Position numbers and translations under genes: made by a program. From contig NZ_JAIEUL010000003.1 in the NCBI RefSeq assembly GCF_019599185.1, forward strand, positions 231,438 to 295,437: a stretch of 64,000 bases of DNA. The letters are read 5' to 3'. The notes beneath the pieces are model-generated. The model saw nothing but the letters and a program-made list of their open reading frames with translations, had not been told where the DNA came from and did not search any database. Position 1 is the stretch's first letter. The number at the start of each line of letters is the position of its first letter. Source of the DNA: Cryobacterium inferilacus (lineage in GTDB: Bacteria > Actinomycetota > Actinomycetes > Actinomycetales > Microbacteriaceae). Shown here piece by piece: positions 35,415 to 44,285 of the stretch.

Positions 35415-35719
35415 TGGCCAAGCGGCACGGATGGCCGGAATCACGCCACACAAAACTGCCCACGGTTCTGGTGCACATCTGTGCACCCGAACCGCGTCGG
35501 CGTGTCCGCACTGAGAGCTGCGCCCGGCACCGCGACGACCGGTCGGGCGGGCATCGCAGCCGCCCAGGGCGGGCCGGTGACAGTACCCTGACATGAGGGA
35601 CGAAACGACCAGTAGGAACAGCTCAACATTCTGCGCATTCCTCAGCCTGCCCAGCGGCAGCAGGTCGCCCACACACTTTGCGTCACCCCCACCACCTCCC
35701 CACTAGAAACGAGTCTTTC
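35415..35719. other. Intergenic region between divergent nrdD and rnj
   Basis: About 305 bp between the NrdR boxes and the RNase J start. No credible gene is visible. It should hold the rnj promoter and 5' leader; I cannot point to -35/-10 boxes with confidence. RNase J mRNAs often have long leaders. Confidence 0.45.
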
Positions 35720-37405
35720 TTGAAGCACGAACTTGACCTGTCCACCCCGCCGTCGCTGCCCAAACGCGGTCTGCGCGTCACCCCGCTGGGCGGCCTGGGC
35801 GAAATCGGCCGCAACATGACGGTCTTCGAGCACAAGGGCAAGCTGCTCATCGTGGACTGCGGCGTGCTCTTCCCCGAGGAGAACCAGCCCGGCATCAACG
35901 TGATCCTGCCCGACTTCTCCTCCATTCGCGGTCGCCTCAACGACATCGAGGCCATCGTGCTCACGCACGGCCACGAAGACCACATCGGCGGCGTCCCCTA
36001 CCTGCTCCGCGAGCGCAAAGACATTCCCGTCATCGGCTCAGAGCTCACCCTGGCGTTCCTCAGCGCCAAGCTCGAAGAACATCGCATCGTGCCCAAGCTC
36101 ATCGAGGTCGAAGAAGGCCAGCGCCGCACGATGGGCCCGTTCGACCTCGAGTTCCTCGCCGTGAACCACTCCATCCCCGACGGACTCGCCATCGCGATCC
36201 GCACCGAGGCCGGCCTGGTGCTGCACACCGGTGACTTCAAGATGGACCAGTTCCCCCTCGACAAGCGCCTCACCGACCTGCCCGGCTTCGCCCGGCTCGG
36301 TGACGAGGGCGTCGACCTGTTCCTGGTCGACTCCACCAACGCCGAGGTCCCCGGCTTCACCATGACGGAAGAAGACATCCGCCCCGCCATCGATGCGGTG
36401 TTCCGCACCGCCCCGCGCCGCATCATCGTCTCCAGCTTCGCCAGCCACGTGCACCGCATCCAGCAGGTCATCGACGCCGCCGTGCTGAACAAGCGCAAGG
36501 TGGCCTTCGTCGGCCGCTCGATGGTGCGCAATATGGGCATCGCCGAGAAGCTCGGCTTCCTGAACATCCCCAAGGGGGTGCTCGTCGACGCCAAGGCGCT
36601 CGAACGGATGAAGGACAACCAGGCCGTGCTCATCTGCACCGGCTCTCAGGGCGAGCCGATGGCCGCGCTGGCCCGCATGGCCAACCGCGAACACACCATC
36701 CAGATCGGCGAGGGCGATACCGTGCTGCTGGCCAGCTCGCTGATCCCCGGCAACGAGAACTCGATCTACCGGGTGATCAACGGCCTCACCCGCTGGGGCG
36801 CCAATGTCGTGCACAAGGGCAACGCCAAGGTGCACGTCTCCGGTCACGCCAGCGCCGGCGAGCTCGTCTACTGCTACAACCTGATCGAGCCCAAGAACGT
36901 GCTGCCCGTGCACGGCGAATGGCGCCACCTCAAGGCCAACGCCGACCTCGCCATCCGCACCGGTGTGCCCGCGGACCAGGTGCTCATCGTCGAAGACGGC
37001 ATCGTCGTCGACCTCGTCGACGGTGTCGCCAAGGTCACCGGCCGAGTCGCGGCCGAGCTGGTCTTCGTCGACGGCATGACCGTCGGCGGCGAGGGAGCCG
37101 ACAAGGCCCTCGCCGACCGGCTGCAGCTCTCCAACGACGGCGCCGTGACCATCCTGGGCATCCTCGACACCGATACCGGCAAACTGGCCGAGCCCGTCGA
37201 GTTCATCTCCCGCGGCTTCGTGCACGACTCCGAGTGGGTCGCCGGCGCCACCAAGGCCATCAACGACGCCATGGCCGTGGCCAACAAGTCGTCCAGAGTC
37301 GACGGCCGCGCGGCCGAAGAGATCTTCACCGCCAGCGTGTCCAGGTGGATGCAGCGCAAGTACCGCCGCATGCCCGTGATCACGTCGGTCGTCGTCGACG
37401 CCTGA
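35720..37405 (+). CDS. rnj: Ribonuclease J
   Basis: A metallo-beta-lactamase/beta-CASP ribonuclease with endo- and 5'-3' exonuclease activity in mRNA and rRNA processing, about 561 aa. The opening GLRVTPLGGLGEIGRNMTVFE, metal motif THGHEDHIGG, GDFKMD and the C-terminal domain DGMTVGGEGAD are typical. No ATG precedes the conserved start; TTG at 35720 (GAAACGAG upstream) is the best choice, with another in-frame TTG at 35678. A strong terminator follows 15 bp after the stop. Confidence 0.95.
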   Translation: MKHELDLSTPPSLPKRGLRVTPLGGLGEIGRNMTVFEHKGKLLIVDCGVLFPEENQPGINVILPDFSSIRGRLNDIEAIVLTHGHEDHIGGVPYLLRERKDIPVIGSELTLAFLSAKLEEHRIVPKLIEVEEGQRRTMGPFDLEFLAVNHSIPDGLAIAIRTEAGLVLHTGDFKMDQFPLDKRLTDLPGFARLGDEGVDLFLVDSTNAEVPGFTMTEEDIRPAIDAVFRTAPRRIIVSSFASHVHRIQQVIDAAVLNKRKVAFVGRSMVRNMGIAEKLGFLNIPKGVLVDAKALERMKDNQAVLICTGSQGEPMAALARMANREHTIQIGEGDTVLLASSLIPGNENSIYRVINGLTRWGANVVHKGNAKVHVSGHASAGELVYCYNLIEPKNVLPVHGEWRHLKANADLAIRTGVPADQVLIVEDGIVVDLVDGVAKVTGRVAAELVFVDGMTVGGEGADKALADRLQLSNDGAVTILGILDTDTGKLAEPVEFISRGFVHDSEWVAGATKAINDAMAVANKSSRVDGRAAEEIFTASVSRWMQRKYRRMPVITSVVVDA

Positions 37406-37419
37406 CCGGCGCGGACACA

Positions 37420-37453
37420 GCGAAGGGCCCGTTCAACTGAACGGGCCCTTCGC
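37420..37453. terminator. Bidirectional terminator between rnj and GNAT gene
   Basis: A near-perfect inverted repeat with arms of up to 16 bp (GCGAAGGGCCCGTT paired with AACGGGCCCTTCGC around CAACTG). It sits between the convergent rnj and GNAT genes and can end both transcripts. There is no T-run, as often in high-GC actinobacteria. Confidence 0.9.
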
Positions 37454-37464
37454 ACGTGTTCGGG

Positions 37465-37908
37465 TCAGAGCGTGAGCGCTCCGATGGTCTCGCCGTACTG
37501 GGTCTGCCCCACGTCGGAGAAACCGATGTGGTGGAAGAACGCCTCGGGGCCTTCGGGGCCGGGCTCCCAGATGACGGTGATGCGACCCACGCCGCGGCTG
37601 CGGGCCTCTTCGGCGAGCGCGTTGGCGGCGAAGGCGCCCACGCCGGTGCCCTGAGCCTCGGCGGCAACGCTGATGCGCCACAGGCAGGCCCGGAACTCGT
37701 CGAGCTCGGCCTCTGGGTCGAAGTTGCCGTGGATGAAACCCACCACCACGTCGTCGGCCACCACCACGCGTTGCCAGGCCGTGGTGGGGTTGGTCGCCTC
37801 GGCGGCGACCGCATACGAGACCGGCTCGATGAACTGCTCCTGGCCGGGCTTCAGGCTCAGGCTGTTGGCAGCCACGATGTTGCTTGCGGAGAGTGGTTCC
37901 AGTCGCAC
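37465..37908 (-). CDS. GNAT family N-acetyltransferase
   Basis: A 147-aa GNAT enzyme. The acetyl-CoA loop is AAEAQGTGVGAFAANAL and the C-terminal strand FFHHIGFSDVGQTQYG carries the usual Gly-Phe turn. Substrate unknown; nothing in the neighbourhood assigns one. It lies between two strong hairpins, so it is a single-gene transcript. Confidence 0.85.
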   Translation of the reverse strand: MRLEPLSASNIVAANSLSLKPGQEQFIEPVSYAVAAEATNPTTAWQRVVVADDVVVGFIHGNFDPEAELDEFRACLWRISVAAEAQGTGVGAFAANALAEEARSRGVGRITVIWEPGPEGPEAFFHHIGFSDVGQTQYGETIGALTL

Positions 37909-37971
37909 GGTGTTCCTCGATTCGCTCAGGTGTCAGGCACAGGCTACCGGGTGCCCCTGGCCACCGCCCCT

Positions 37972-37991
37972 CGGCCGTTCCCGAACGGCCG
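37972..37991. terminator. Terminator hairpin after the 37999-38520 gene
   Basis: CGGCCGTTC-CC-GAACGGCCG is a perfect 9-bp stem with a tiny loop, 8 bp past the stop of the minus-strand gene that ends at 37999 and upstream of the GNAT gene. It probably insulates the two. Confidence 0.8.
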
Positions 37992-37998
37992 GGTGGGG

Positions 37999-38520
37999 TC
38001 AGTGCACCCGCACGGCTTCGTTGTGTTCCACGAGGTGCCAGGTGGCGCCCTCGTCGTCGCTCACCCAGCCCTCCCAGGTGTAGCCCTCCTCGGTGATCGA
38101 GGTGAAGTTCCAGCGCACCGGGCGACCGTCGGTGCCGGTGCCGTCCTGGCGGAGCCCGTTGCGGTACGGGGTGGCCACGAGGTGGCAGTACTCCCCCATC
38201 GTCGGGGCGAAGTAGCTCACCCGCCAGGCGCCGGCGAAAGGGTCGTAGACCCGCACCGCAGTGGCGACGGTCTCGAAGCCAGACGGATGCGTACTGCTGG
38301 CCACGACCTCGACGTCTTGAACCGCACGTCCATCGAGGATGAACTGCACGATCCAGGTGAAGTCGCGTTCGGTCCACTCCCCAGTGGCCTCGTCGAGCCG
38401 GCTGCCGTGCGCCGCCCAGGTGCCAACGAGCTGGCCGAACCGGCGCATCCGCCCTGGGTATTCGGGGGTGGGGCCGTCGGCGATCAGCGCCTCGGCAAAG
38501 CGGGACTCTGAGTCGGTCAT
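37999..38520 (-). CDS. Conserved hypothetical protein, lipocalin-like
   Basis: A 173-aa soluble protein without signal peptide. The middle is a run of beta strands with evenly spaced aromatic residues (GTWAAHGSRLDEATGEW, RVSYFAPTMGEY, YTWEGWVSDDEGATW), which resembles small calycin or DUF1579-like barrels that bind lipophilic ligands. I cannot name the family securely. It has its own terminator and no operon partner. Confidence 0.6.
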   Translation of the reverse strand: MTDSESRFAEALIADGPTPEYPGRMRRFGQLVGTWAAHGSRLDEATGEWTERDFTWIVQFILDGRAVQDVEVVASSTHPSGFETVATAVRVYDPFAGAWRVSYFAPTMGEYCHLVATPYRNGLRQDGTGTDGRPVRWNFTSITEEGYTWEGWVSDDEGATWHLVEHNEAVRVH

Positions 38521-38635
38521 GCCCCGATTTTACCGCCCAGGGGTATCCCCACGTAACGTCCGCGTGAACACGGTGTTCCACCTGCCGCCGACCGCGCGTC
38601 GAGCGGCAACACCAGCGCCCGACGGGGCGCTGCTC

Positions 38636-39226
38636 TCAGGATTCGCGGGAGGAGGTGTTGGTGCGGTGAAAGTTCAGGTGCGATCGGGAGGCGGTGGGGC
38701 CGCGCTGGCCCTGGTAGCGGGAGCTGTATGCGGCCGAGCCATAGGGGTTCTCGGCCGAGGAGCTGAGCTGGAAGAAGCAGAGCTGGCCGATCTTCATGCC
38801 CGGCCAGAGCTTGATCGGCAGGGTGGCGACGTTGCTGAGCTCGAGGGTGACGTGCCCGGTGAAGCCCGGGTCGATGAACCCGGCGGTGGAGTGGGTGAGC
38901 AGGCCGAGCCGGCCCAGCGAGCTCTTGCCCTCGAGTCGGGCGGCGATGTCGTCTGGCAGGGTGACGGCCTCGAAGGTGGCGCCGAGCACGAATTCGCCCG
39001 GGTGCAGGATGAACGGCTCGTCGTCCTTGGCCTCGATCAGCCGGGTGAGTTCGGGCTGGTCCTCGGCGGGGTCGATGAACGGATACTTGTGGTTGTCGAA
39101 CAACCGGAAGAACCGGTCCAACCGCACGTCGATGCTCGACGGCTGGATCATCTCCGGTTCGTAGGGCGAAAGCGCAATGCGCTCAGCGTCGATCTGGGCC
39201 TTGATGTCACGATCCGAGAGAAGCAC
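38636..39226 (-). CDS. dcd: dCTP deaminase
   Basis: A 196-aa trimeric enzyme of the dCTP deaminase/dUTPase superfamily. Conserved blocks: [13 protein letters not shown] at the N-terminus, the nucleotide-binding [30 protein letters not shown] with the catalytic Glu, and the C-terminal [15 protein letters not shown]. The mycobacterial orthologue is bifunctional (dCTP to dUMP), so this one may be too. It feeds thymidylate synthesis. Single gene. Confidence 0.95.
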   Translation of the reverse strand: MLLSDRDIKAQIDAERIALSPYEPEMIQPSSIDVRLDRFFRLFDNHKYPFIDPAEDQPELTRLIEAKDDEPFILHPGEFVLGATFEAVTLPDDIAARLEGKSSLGRLGLLTHSTAGFIDPGFTGHVTLELSNVATLPIKLWPGMKIGQLCFFQLSSSAENPYGSAAYSSRYQGQRGPTASRSHLNFHRTNTSSRES

Positions 39227-39297
39227 GGTGCCAGCCTATCGGCGCAATGTTCCCCGATGGGCGGGGAAGCGGCATCCGGTGCTCGTGGATATGGCGA

Positions 39298-39780
39298 TCA
39301 GGAGACGGCCTTTCGGACCAGTGCGGAGATGGTCGCCGCGCTCTCCTCGGTCAGTTCGCGCAGCGCGAAGGCGGTCACCCACATGCCGCCGTCGTCGTCG
39401 AGATTCGCGTCGGCGCTGAAACCGAGGGTCGAGTAGCGCTCCTTGTCGGTCTGGCCACTGCGGAAGAACACCACCACCTTGCCGCCCGCCCGCGACCAGC
39501 CCGGCTGACCGTAGTAGAGCTTGGGCAGCAGCTCAGGCGCGGCGGCCGTGATGATCTCGTGCAGCCGCTCGGCCATGCCGCGATCAGGCTGCGGGGTCTC
39601 GGCGATCTTCGCCATCATCGTCGCCTTGTCGGCGGCCGCCTTGTCCTCGGCGCGGCCGCGCTTCGCGTCGGCCTTGAGTTCGGCGGCACGGGCCTTCATC
39701 GCGGCGCGCTCCTCGGCGGAGAAACCGCCGTCTTTCGCACCGTCGTTGCGGGCCGTGCCGGTTGTCGTTGAGGTTGCCAT
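39298..39780 (-). CDS. DUF1801-like protein with charged N-terminal extension
   Basis: A 160-aa protein: the first 60 residues are rich in Ala/Lys/Glu/Asp (a helical charged extension), and the rest (IITAAAPELLPKLYYGQPGWSRAGGKVVVFF) resembles the DUF1801/YdhG fold, a small alpha/beta family of unknown function. It is a single gene, divergent from the AraC gene at 39935. Confidence 0.7.
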   Translation of the reverse strand: MATSTTTGTARNDGAKDGGFSAEERAAMKARAAELKADAKRGRAEDKAAADKATMMAKIAETPQPDRGMAERLHEIITAAAPELLPKLYYGQPGWSRAGGKVVVFFRSGQTDKERYSTLGFSADANLDDDGGMWVTAFALRELTEESAATISALVRKAVS

Positions 39781-39934
39781 GATTGGTCCTTTCGTGTGGT
39801 CGTGTCGGCTCTGTGGGGTTTACGCTAGCGCCGCCCGTTGCGGGTGCGCTTCTCGATTTCTGATCCGTTGGCTCCTCGCCGCGACCGTCCTATTCTGGAC
39901 ACCCAGAAACCTGCCCCTCCAGCTTGGAGTGCCG

Positions 39935-40378
39935 ATGACCACCTCAACCCGCGAGCAACGCCTCAGCGATCTCGCTCTGTTGCGGCGGGTGCGCGATCGG
40001 ATGGATCGCGAATTCGCGGCACCCCTCGATGTGGAGAACCTCGCCCGCGGCGTGCACCTGTCGGCCGGGCACCTCAGCCGCGAGTTCAAGCGCGCCTACG
40101 GGGAGTCGCCGTACCAATACCTGATGACGCGGCGCATCGAGCGGGCAATGACGTTGCTGCGCCGGGCAGAGCTGAGCGTCACCGAGGTGTGCTTCGCGGT
40201 CGGGTTTTCGTCGCTCGGCACCTTCAGCAGCCGCTTCACCGAGCTGGTGGGCACCCCGCCCAGTGTGTATCGCCGCTCCCCGAACGCGCCGGTCGGGTTG
40301 CCCGGATGCGTGACCAGGGAGATCACCCGACCGGTCAGGAATCGAGAAGCCCTGCGGCCCACCCCGCGCGTAGCGTGA
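39935..40378 (+). CDS. AraC family regulator, DNA-binding domain only
   Basis: A 147-aa protein with just the double helix-turn-helix (residues about 25-110: LARGVHLSAGHLSREFKRAYGES and VTEVCFAVGFSSLGTFSSRF). The final 30 residues are disordered. Such short AraC proteins often sit directly upstream of a VOC-domain gene, as here (gap of 5 bp), and regulate it. The ATG at 39935 starts right at the domain; the open frame further upstream is antisense to the neighbouring gene. Confidence 0.88.
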   Translation: MTTSTREQRLSDLALLRRVRDRMDREFAAPLDVENLARGVHLSAGHLSREFKRAYGESPYQYLMTRRIERAMTLLRRAELSVTEVCFAVGFSSLGTFSSRFTELVGTPPSVYRRSPNAPVGLPGCVTREITRPVRNREALRPTPRVA

Positions 40379-40383
40379 CTGCC

Positions 40384-40794
40384 ATGAACATCACCATTCA
40401 CTCAAGTTTCCTGCCCCACACCGACCCGGATGCCTCGCTGGCCTTCTACCGCGACGTCCTCGGTTTCGAGGTGCTCGGCGACGTCGGCTACGAGGCCATG
40501 CGCTGGATCACGGTGCGCCCGCCCGGCCAGTCCGGCGCAGCCATCGTGCTGGAACCGCCGGCGGCCGACCCAGGCGTGACCGACGAGGAGCGCACCACCA
40601 TCGCCGAGATGATGGCGAAGGGCACCTATTCGGGTGTGCTCCTCGCGACCGACGACCTCGATGCCACGTTCGCACGGGTCGAGGCCGCGAACGCGGAGGT
40701 GGTGCAGGAGCCGATGGACCAGGACTGGGGCGTGCGCGACTGCGCCGTCCGTGACCCGGCCGGCAACCTGATCCGCATCCAGCAGAGCAGTTAG
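40384..40794 (+). CDS. VOC family protein (glyoxalase/bleomycin-resistance fold)
   Basis: A 136-aa vicinal-oxygen-chelate protein with paired beta-alpha-beta-beta-beta modules (DASLAFYRDVLGFEV, then DLDATFARVEA and VRDPAGNLIRIQQ). Metal ligands at the usual positions are His near the N-terminus and Glu; the reaction is unknown. It follows the AraC-type regulator by 5 bp and is likely its target. Confidence 0.88.
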   Translation: MNITIHSSFLPHTDPDASLAFYRDVLGFEVLGDVGYEAMRWITVRPPGQSGAAIVLEPPAADPGVTDEERTTIAEMMAKGTYSGVLLATDDLDATFARVEAANAEVVQEPMDQDWGVRDCAVRDPAGNLIRIQQSS

Positions 40795-40891
40795 GCGCGC
40801 AGCGCCCGCGCGGATCCGTGCCGGTGCCCGTCTACCAGCGGAGTCTTGATAGGCTGGCACTCTTCCAGTGCAGCTTCGGCAGCCTGGATGC

Positions 40892-40965
40892 GCGGATGTA
40901 GTTCAATGGTAGAACTTCAGCTTCCCAAGCTGATAGCGCGGGTTCGATTCCCGTCATCCGCTCCA
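40892..40965 (+). tRNA. tRNA-Gly (anticodon CCC)
   Basis: A complete cloverleaf of 74 nt including an encoded CCA: acceptor stem GCGGATG/CATCCGC, D loop TTCAATGGTAGAA, anticodon stem TCAGC/GCTGA with loop TTCCCAA (anticodon CCC at 40924-40926), and T arm CGGGTTCGATTCCCG. It reads GGG glycine codons. A rho-independent terminator follows 16 bp later. Confidence 0.97.
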
Positions 40966-40980
40966 GACGCAGACAGAATG

Positions 40981-41012
40981 CCCCTCCACCCCTCGGGTCG
41001 GAGGGGTTTTTC
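40981..41012 (+). terminator. Rho-independent terminator after tRNA-Gly
   Basis: CCCCTCC (40981-40987) pairs with GGAGGGG (41000-41006) and is followed by TTTTT, a classic intrinsic terminator placed just after the tRNA gene. Confidence 0.92.
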
Positions 41013-41021
41013 GTGTCGCGA

Positions 41022-41378
41022 TCACTCCGCGCGAAGCTCCTCCGGCGCGGGGAACGGCAGCCGATAGCTGTCGCTGTTGGCTCCGACCGCGGAGGCGGCG
41101 CCGTACTCATCAGCCACGACGGTGATCCCGTCGGGGCTCGCCTCGCTGATGCGCACCGGCCGCTCGGTGCCATCCGGCAGGCGCAGCAGATACCGGTCGG
41201 CGAGGAACCCGATCCCCAGCTCCTCCAGGATCTCCTCGGCCGCCAACCAGTCGACCGGTTCGGCCGTGACCCACCGGCCCAGGCGGTCAACCGGGCGAAA
41301 GCCCTCCCCCTCGGGCACAATCCAGCCCACGGGTTCGCGATCGTCGCGGCGATGTTCGATCCAGTGCTCCGGCAACAT
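41022..41378 (-). CDS. Conserved hypothetical protein downstream of zwf
   Basis: A 118-aa soluble acidic protein that I do not recognise by function (MLPEHWIEHRRDDREPVGWI, then GRWVTAEPVDWLAAEEILEELG). The ATG at 41378 lies 14 bp after the zwf stop, so the two genes are co-transcribed. Its alternating beta-strand pattern suggests a small beta-rich fold. Confidence 0.72.
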   Translation of the reverse strand: MLPEHWIEHRRDDREPVGWIVPEGEGFRPVDRLGRWVTAEPVDWLAAEEILEELGIGFLADRYLLRLPDGTERPVRISEASPDGITVVADEYGAASAVGANSDSYRLPFPAPEELRAE

Positions 41379-41392
41379 GATCGTGCGCTCGA

Positions 41393-42760
41393 CTAGCGCC
41401 AACCGGCCGGCCCGGCGCTGCCGGCCGGGTACTCGTCCAGCGGCACGGCGCCAGACTTCCAGGCCTCGAGGATCGGGGTGAGGATCCGCCAGCACTCCTC
41501 GGCCACATCCGCACGCACCGAGATCGACGGGTCGCTGGTGAGGATGCCCGCGAGAACCTCGCCGTAGGCATCCAGCTGTCCGGCCCCGAGATCGGCTTCG
41601 AGCGACACCGTCTCGAGGGTGAAGGGGTCGCCCTCTCCGTTGACGTTGATGTCGAGCTTCATCCCGTTGGGGTCCAGCGCGATGTGCAGCCGGGTGGGTG
41701 CGGTCGGTCCGGAGAGCCCGATGGGGAGGTGCGGCACCGGCTTGAAGGTGACCACGATGTCCTTGCGGGTGTCATCGAGGGCCTTGCCAGAGCGCAACAC
41801 GAACGGAACCCCGGCCCAGCGCCAGTTGTCGACGGCGAGGGTGATCTCGGCGAGGGTCTCGGTGCCCAGCGCAGGGTCGACGCCGTTCTCGTCCGCGTAG
41901 GCGGGCAGGTCGCGTCCGTCGATCGTGCCGGCCGTGTAACGGGCACGGCGCGCGACCAGCTGAGGCTCCCCAGGCCACAGGCGGGTGGCGCGCAGCGCCT
42001 GTGCCATCGCGCCGCGCAGGTCGTCGGAGTCGAGGGTCGACGGCGGTTCCATGGTGGCCAGGGCAAGCACCAGCAGCAGGTGACTCTGAATCATGTCGAC
42101 GAGGGCGCCGGCCTTGTCGTAGTACCCGGCGCGGCTCTCCAGGCCGAGTTTCTCGTCGTAGTTGATCTCGATCTTCTCGACGTTGTCCGCATTCCAGTTC
42201 TGCTCGAAGATCCGGTTCGCGAAGCGCAGGCCGAGCAGGTTGAGCACCGTGGACTTGCCGAGGAAGTGGTCCACCCGGTGGATCCGCGACTCAGGCACGA
42301 GGCGCGAGACCAGGCGGTTGAGCGCCACGGCGCCATCCAGATCGGTGCCGAACGGCTTCTCCAGGGCGAGCGAGGTGCCCTCGGGCAGCTCGATGGTGTC
42401 CAGTGCCCGGCAACTGGCCTCGGTGACCGCCGGCGGCAGCGCGAAGTACAGGGCGGGCGATGTGGCGCATTCGCCGAGGATGCGGCGCAGGTCGTCGGCG
42501 TCGGTGGCGTCGGCAACGAAGTAGCGGCTGCGGGCGATGACCGATTCGGCGGCATCCGGGTCGGCCCCGCCCTTGGCGAATGCGGTGCGGAGCATCTCCT
42601 GCCAAGCGTCCGGCGAGAGCTCGATATTGCTCGCTCCGATCAGCTCCAGCTCGATGTCGCGGTCGGCCGCGAGAAGCTGGCCGAGTCCGGGGAGGAGCAA
42701 GCGAGTGCTCAGGTCTCCGCCGGCGCCGAAAATTACCAGGGTTTTACGGTGTGCAGCCAT
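41393..42760 (-). CDS. zwf: Glucose-6-phosphate dehydrogenase, divergent paralogue
   Basis: A 455-aa enzyme of the Zwf family, which oxidises glucose-6-phosphate to 6-phosphogluconolactone with NAD(P)+. The dinucleotide motif is GAGGDLSTRLLLPGL and the substrate-binding segment is RVDHFLGKSTVLNL, followed by RFANRIFEQNWN. Standard enzymes read RIDHYLGKE and RFANxxFEPxWN, and are about 510 aa, so this one has substitutions (Tyr to Phe, Glu to Ser) at and next to the substrate site. It may be a secondary isoform with altered substrate or cofactor use. Confidence 0.85.
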   Translation of the reverse strand: MAAHRKTLVIFGAGGDLSTRLLLPGLGQLLAADRDIELELIGASNIELSPDAWQEMLRTAFAKGGADPDAAESVIARSRYFVADATDADDLRRILGECATSPALYFALPPAVTEASCRALDTIELPEGTSLALEKPFGTDLDGAVALNRLVSRLVPESRIHRVDHFLGKSTVLNLLGLRFANRIFEQNWNADNVEKIEINYDEKLGLESRAGYYDKAGALVDMIQSHLLLVLALATMEPPSTLDSDDLRGAMAQALRATRLWPGEPQLVARRARYTAGTIDGRDLPAYADENGVDPALGTETLAEITLAVDNWRWAGVPFVLRSGKALDDTRKDIVVTFKPVPHLPIGLSGPTAPTRLHIALDPNGMKLDINVNGEGDPFTLETVSLEADLGAGQLDAYGEVLAGILTSDPSISVRADVAEECWRILTPILEAWKSGAVPLDEYPAGSAGPAGWR

Positions 42761-42808
42761 TGTTCGAACCTAGTCGAACGACCCAGGAAGAACCGACATT
42801 CGGCGCGG

Positions 42809-43462
42809 TCAGACCGCGGATCCGGTGGCGACGTACAGCGCGCTCAGGGCTCCGCGAGCGGTGATGCCGGCGTTCTCGGGGTAGTCGCCGAGCACCGGCG
42901 GGCGTCGCTGGCCGGGCTTGGGCGTGAAGCCGAATGCCGAGTGCTGCAGGATGTCCAACAGCACGGTGGCGCGCGGATCCGCGGCCGACGGCGCCTGGTC
43001 GATACTGGCCATCAGCTCGTCGCGCAGGGCCAGGTCCACAGGTTCGAGGTGGCTGCCGCGATCCCGCATGGTGCCGTTGGCGGTCAGCGACCCGCGGGCC
43101 ACGAGGCTGGCGGTGGTCGCCTCCGACACCACGGCGCACAGACCGGCCACGGCGGCGTAGACCTTCCACGGCTTGCCCCGGGCCACGAACGCCTGCACCG
43201 CGGCATCCAGCGGCGCGCTGCCGGTGGCGGATGCATCCACCAGGGTGAGCTTGGCACCAGACGGCTGCCCGAAGCGGGACTTCGTGGCGACGAGTCGCCC
43301 CCGCAACGCCAGGTCGATGATCGCGGCGACCGCGATGTCCATCGCCCCGAACCGGAGGTGACCGCTGAGGGTGGGCAGGGCCAGTTGCAGCTCTTCGGGC
43401 AGGCTCAGGTCGGTAGTGGTGGTCCTGATATCGGCACTCGGTCGCACGAGGCAATCCGTCAT
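42809..43462 (-). CDS. GPP34 (GOLPH3-like) phosphoprotein family
   Basis: A 217-aa, mostly helical protein of the GPP34/GOLPH3 family. The opening TDLSLPEELQLALPTLSGHLRFG and the segment MDIAVAAIIDLALRGRLVA are typical. The eukaryotic GOLPH3 binds phosphatidylinositol-4-phosphate at the Golgi; the role in actinobacteria is unknown. It is 48 bp upstream of zwf on the same strand and may be co-transcribed. Confidence 0.82.
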   Translation of the reverse strand: MTDCLVRPSADIRTTTTDLSLPEELQLALPTLSGHLRFGAMDIAVAAIIDLALRGRLVATKSRFGQPSGAKLTLVDASATGSAPLDAAVQAFVARGKPWKVYAAVAGLCAVVSEATTASLVARGSLTANGTMRDRGSHLEPVDLALRDELMASIDQAPSAADPRATVLLDILQHSAFGFTPKPGQRRPPVLGDYPENAGITARGALSALYVATGSAV

Positions 43463-43588
43463 GGCTGGCTCCTTCGGTGATTCCGGATGGCATATATGCG
43501 TTAGCCGGCATATGATGTAACGCAGCAGAGGTCTGACTATTCCCGATCTGGGGGCATCCCTCCATTTGGGCCGTCCACGACGCCCGGG

Positions 43589-44185
43589 TCAGCCGTGGGC
43601 GTTGGGCAGTTGCGGCGGGCATTCCCCGCCAGGCTCGGTCGCGAGCTCGAAGTGCCACATCTCGTTGGCGTAGGTCTGGCAGAGCCCGTAGTCGGCACCG
43701 TGTTGGCTGAGCCAGCTGTTCGCATCCGTGCGCCCGATGTCCACGGCCTCACCAGTGACGTGCCTGGACTCCTCCGGCGAGAGCACGAACTCCCCCGCCA
43801 CCTCCGCGCTGCCGTACTCGATCACGGCCGTGTTGAAGAGCGCCTCCTGGTAGGCGGCGCTGCGCCATCCGCTCGTCACGACAAACTCGACGCCGTCGGC
43901 GATGGCGTCACGGGCCGCGCCCTGCATGGCCGTGCGCAGTTCGGGATCGAGCTTGGCGATGGCCGGCAGATCGTCGGCGAAGGGCGAGATGCCGTCGACC
44001 TCGTCGACCACGCCGTCCTCGACCCCCACCACGGTGTCGGGGGTGAAGAACGCTCCGGCAGCGGCGGCCTCGTCGCGGGATGGTGCGGTCACGATGATCA
44101 GGCCGATGGCCAGACCGCCCAGCGCCACCAGGCCGAGTATCGCGGCGGTTCTCTTCTTCAACACGGATGCGTCTCCTTCTTTCAT
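43589..44185 (-). CDS. M15-family D-alanyl-D-alanine carboxypeptidase (VanY-like), membrane-anchored
   Basis: A 198-aa protein with a short cytoplasmic Lys/Arg stretch and one transmembrane helix (about residues 13-33, TAAILGLVALGGLAIGLIIV), then an extracellular M15 peptidase domain. Zinc and catalytic motifs are SRHVTGEAVDIG (SxHxxGxAxD) and EMWHFEL (the third zinc ligand His and catalytic Glu region). It trims the terminal D-Ala of peptidoglycan stems. It is single, divergent from nothing regulatory, and gives no sign of a van-type resistance cluster. Confidence 0.88.
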   Translation of the reverse strand: MKEGDASVLKKRTAAILGLVALGGLAIGLIIVTAPSRDEAAAAGAFFTPDTVVGVEDGVVDEVDGISPFADDLPAIAKLDPELRTAMQGAARDAIADGVEFVVTSGWRSAAYQEALFNTAVIEYGSAEVAGEFVLSPEESRHVTGEAVDIGRTDANSWLSQHGADYGLCQTYANEMWHFELATEPGGECPPQLPNAHG

Positions 44186-44285
44186 GGAGACTTCAGTCCA
44201 GCAGGGGCGCCGTTGCCGGAGCGTTTCGACTTATCGATACGTTCGCGATATGCCCCGCGGCCGGGGCAGACCGGTCAGAGCCCGG

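Noticed and set aside
33043..35514. An 823-residue open frame on the plus strand opposite nrdD
   Set aside because: nrdD on the other strand is certain from its glycyl-radical and zinc motifs. The antisense frame has no domain and Val/Leu/Gly/Asp-biased composition.
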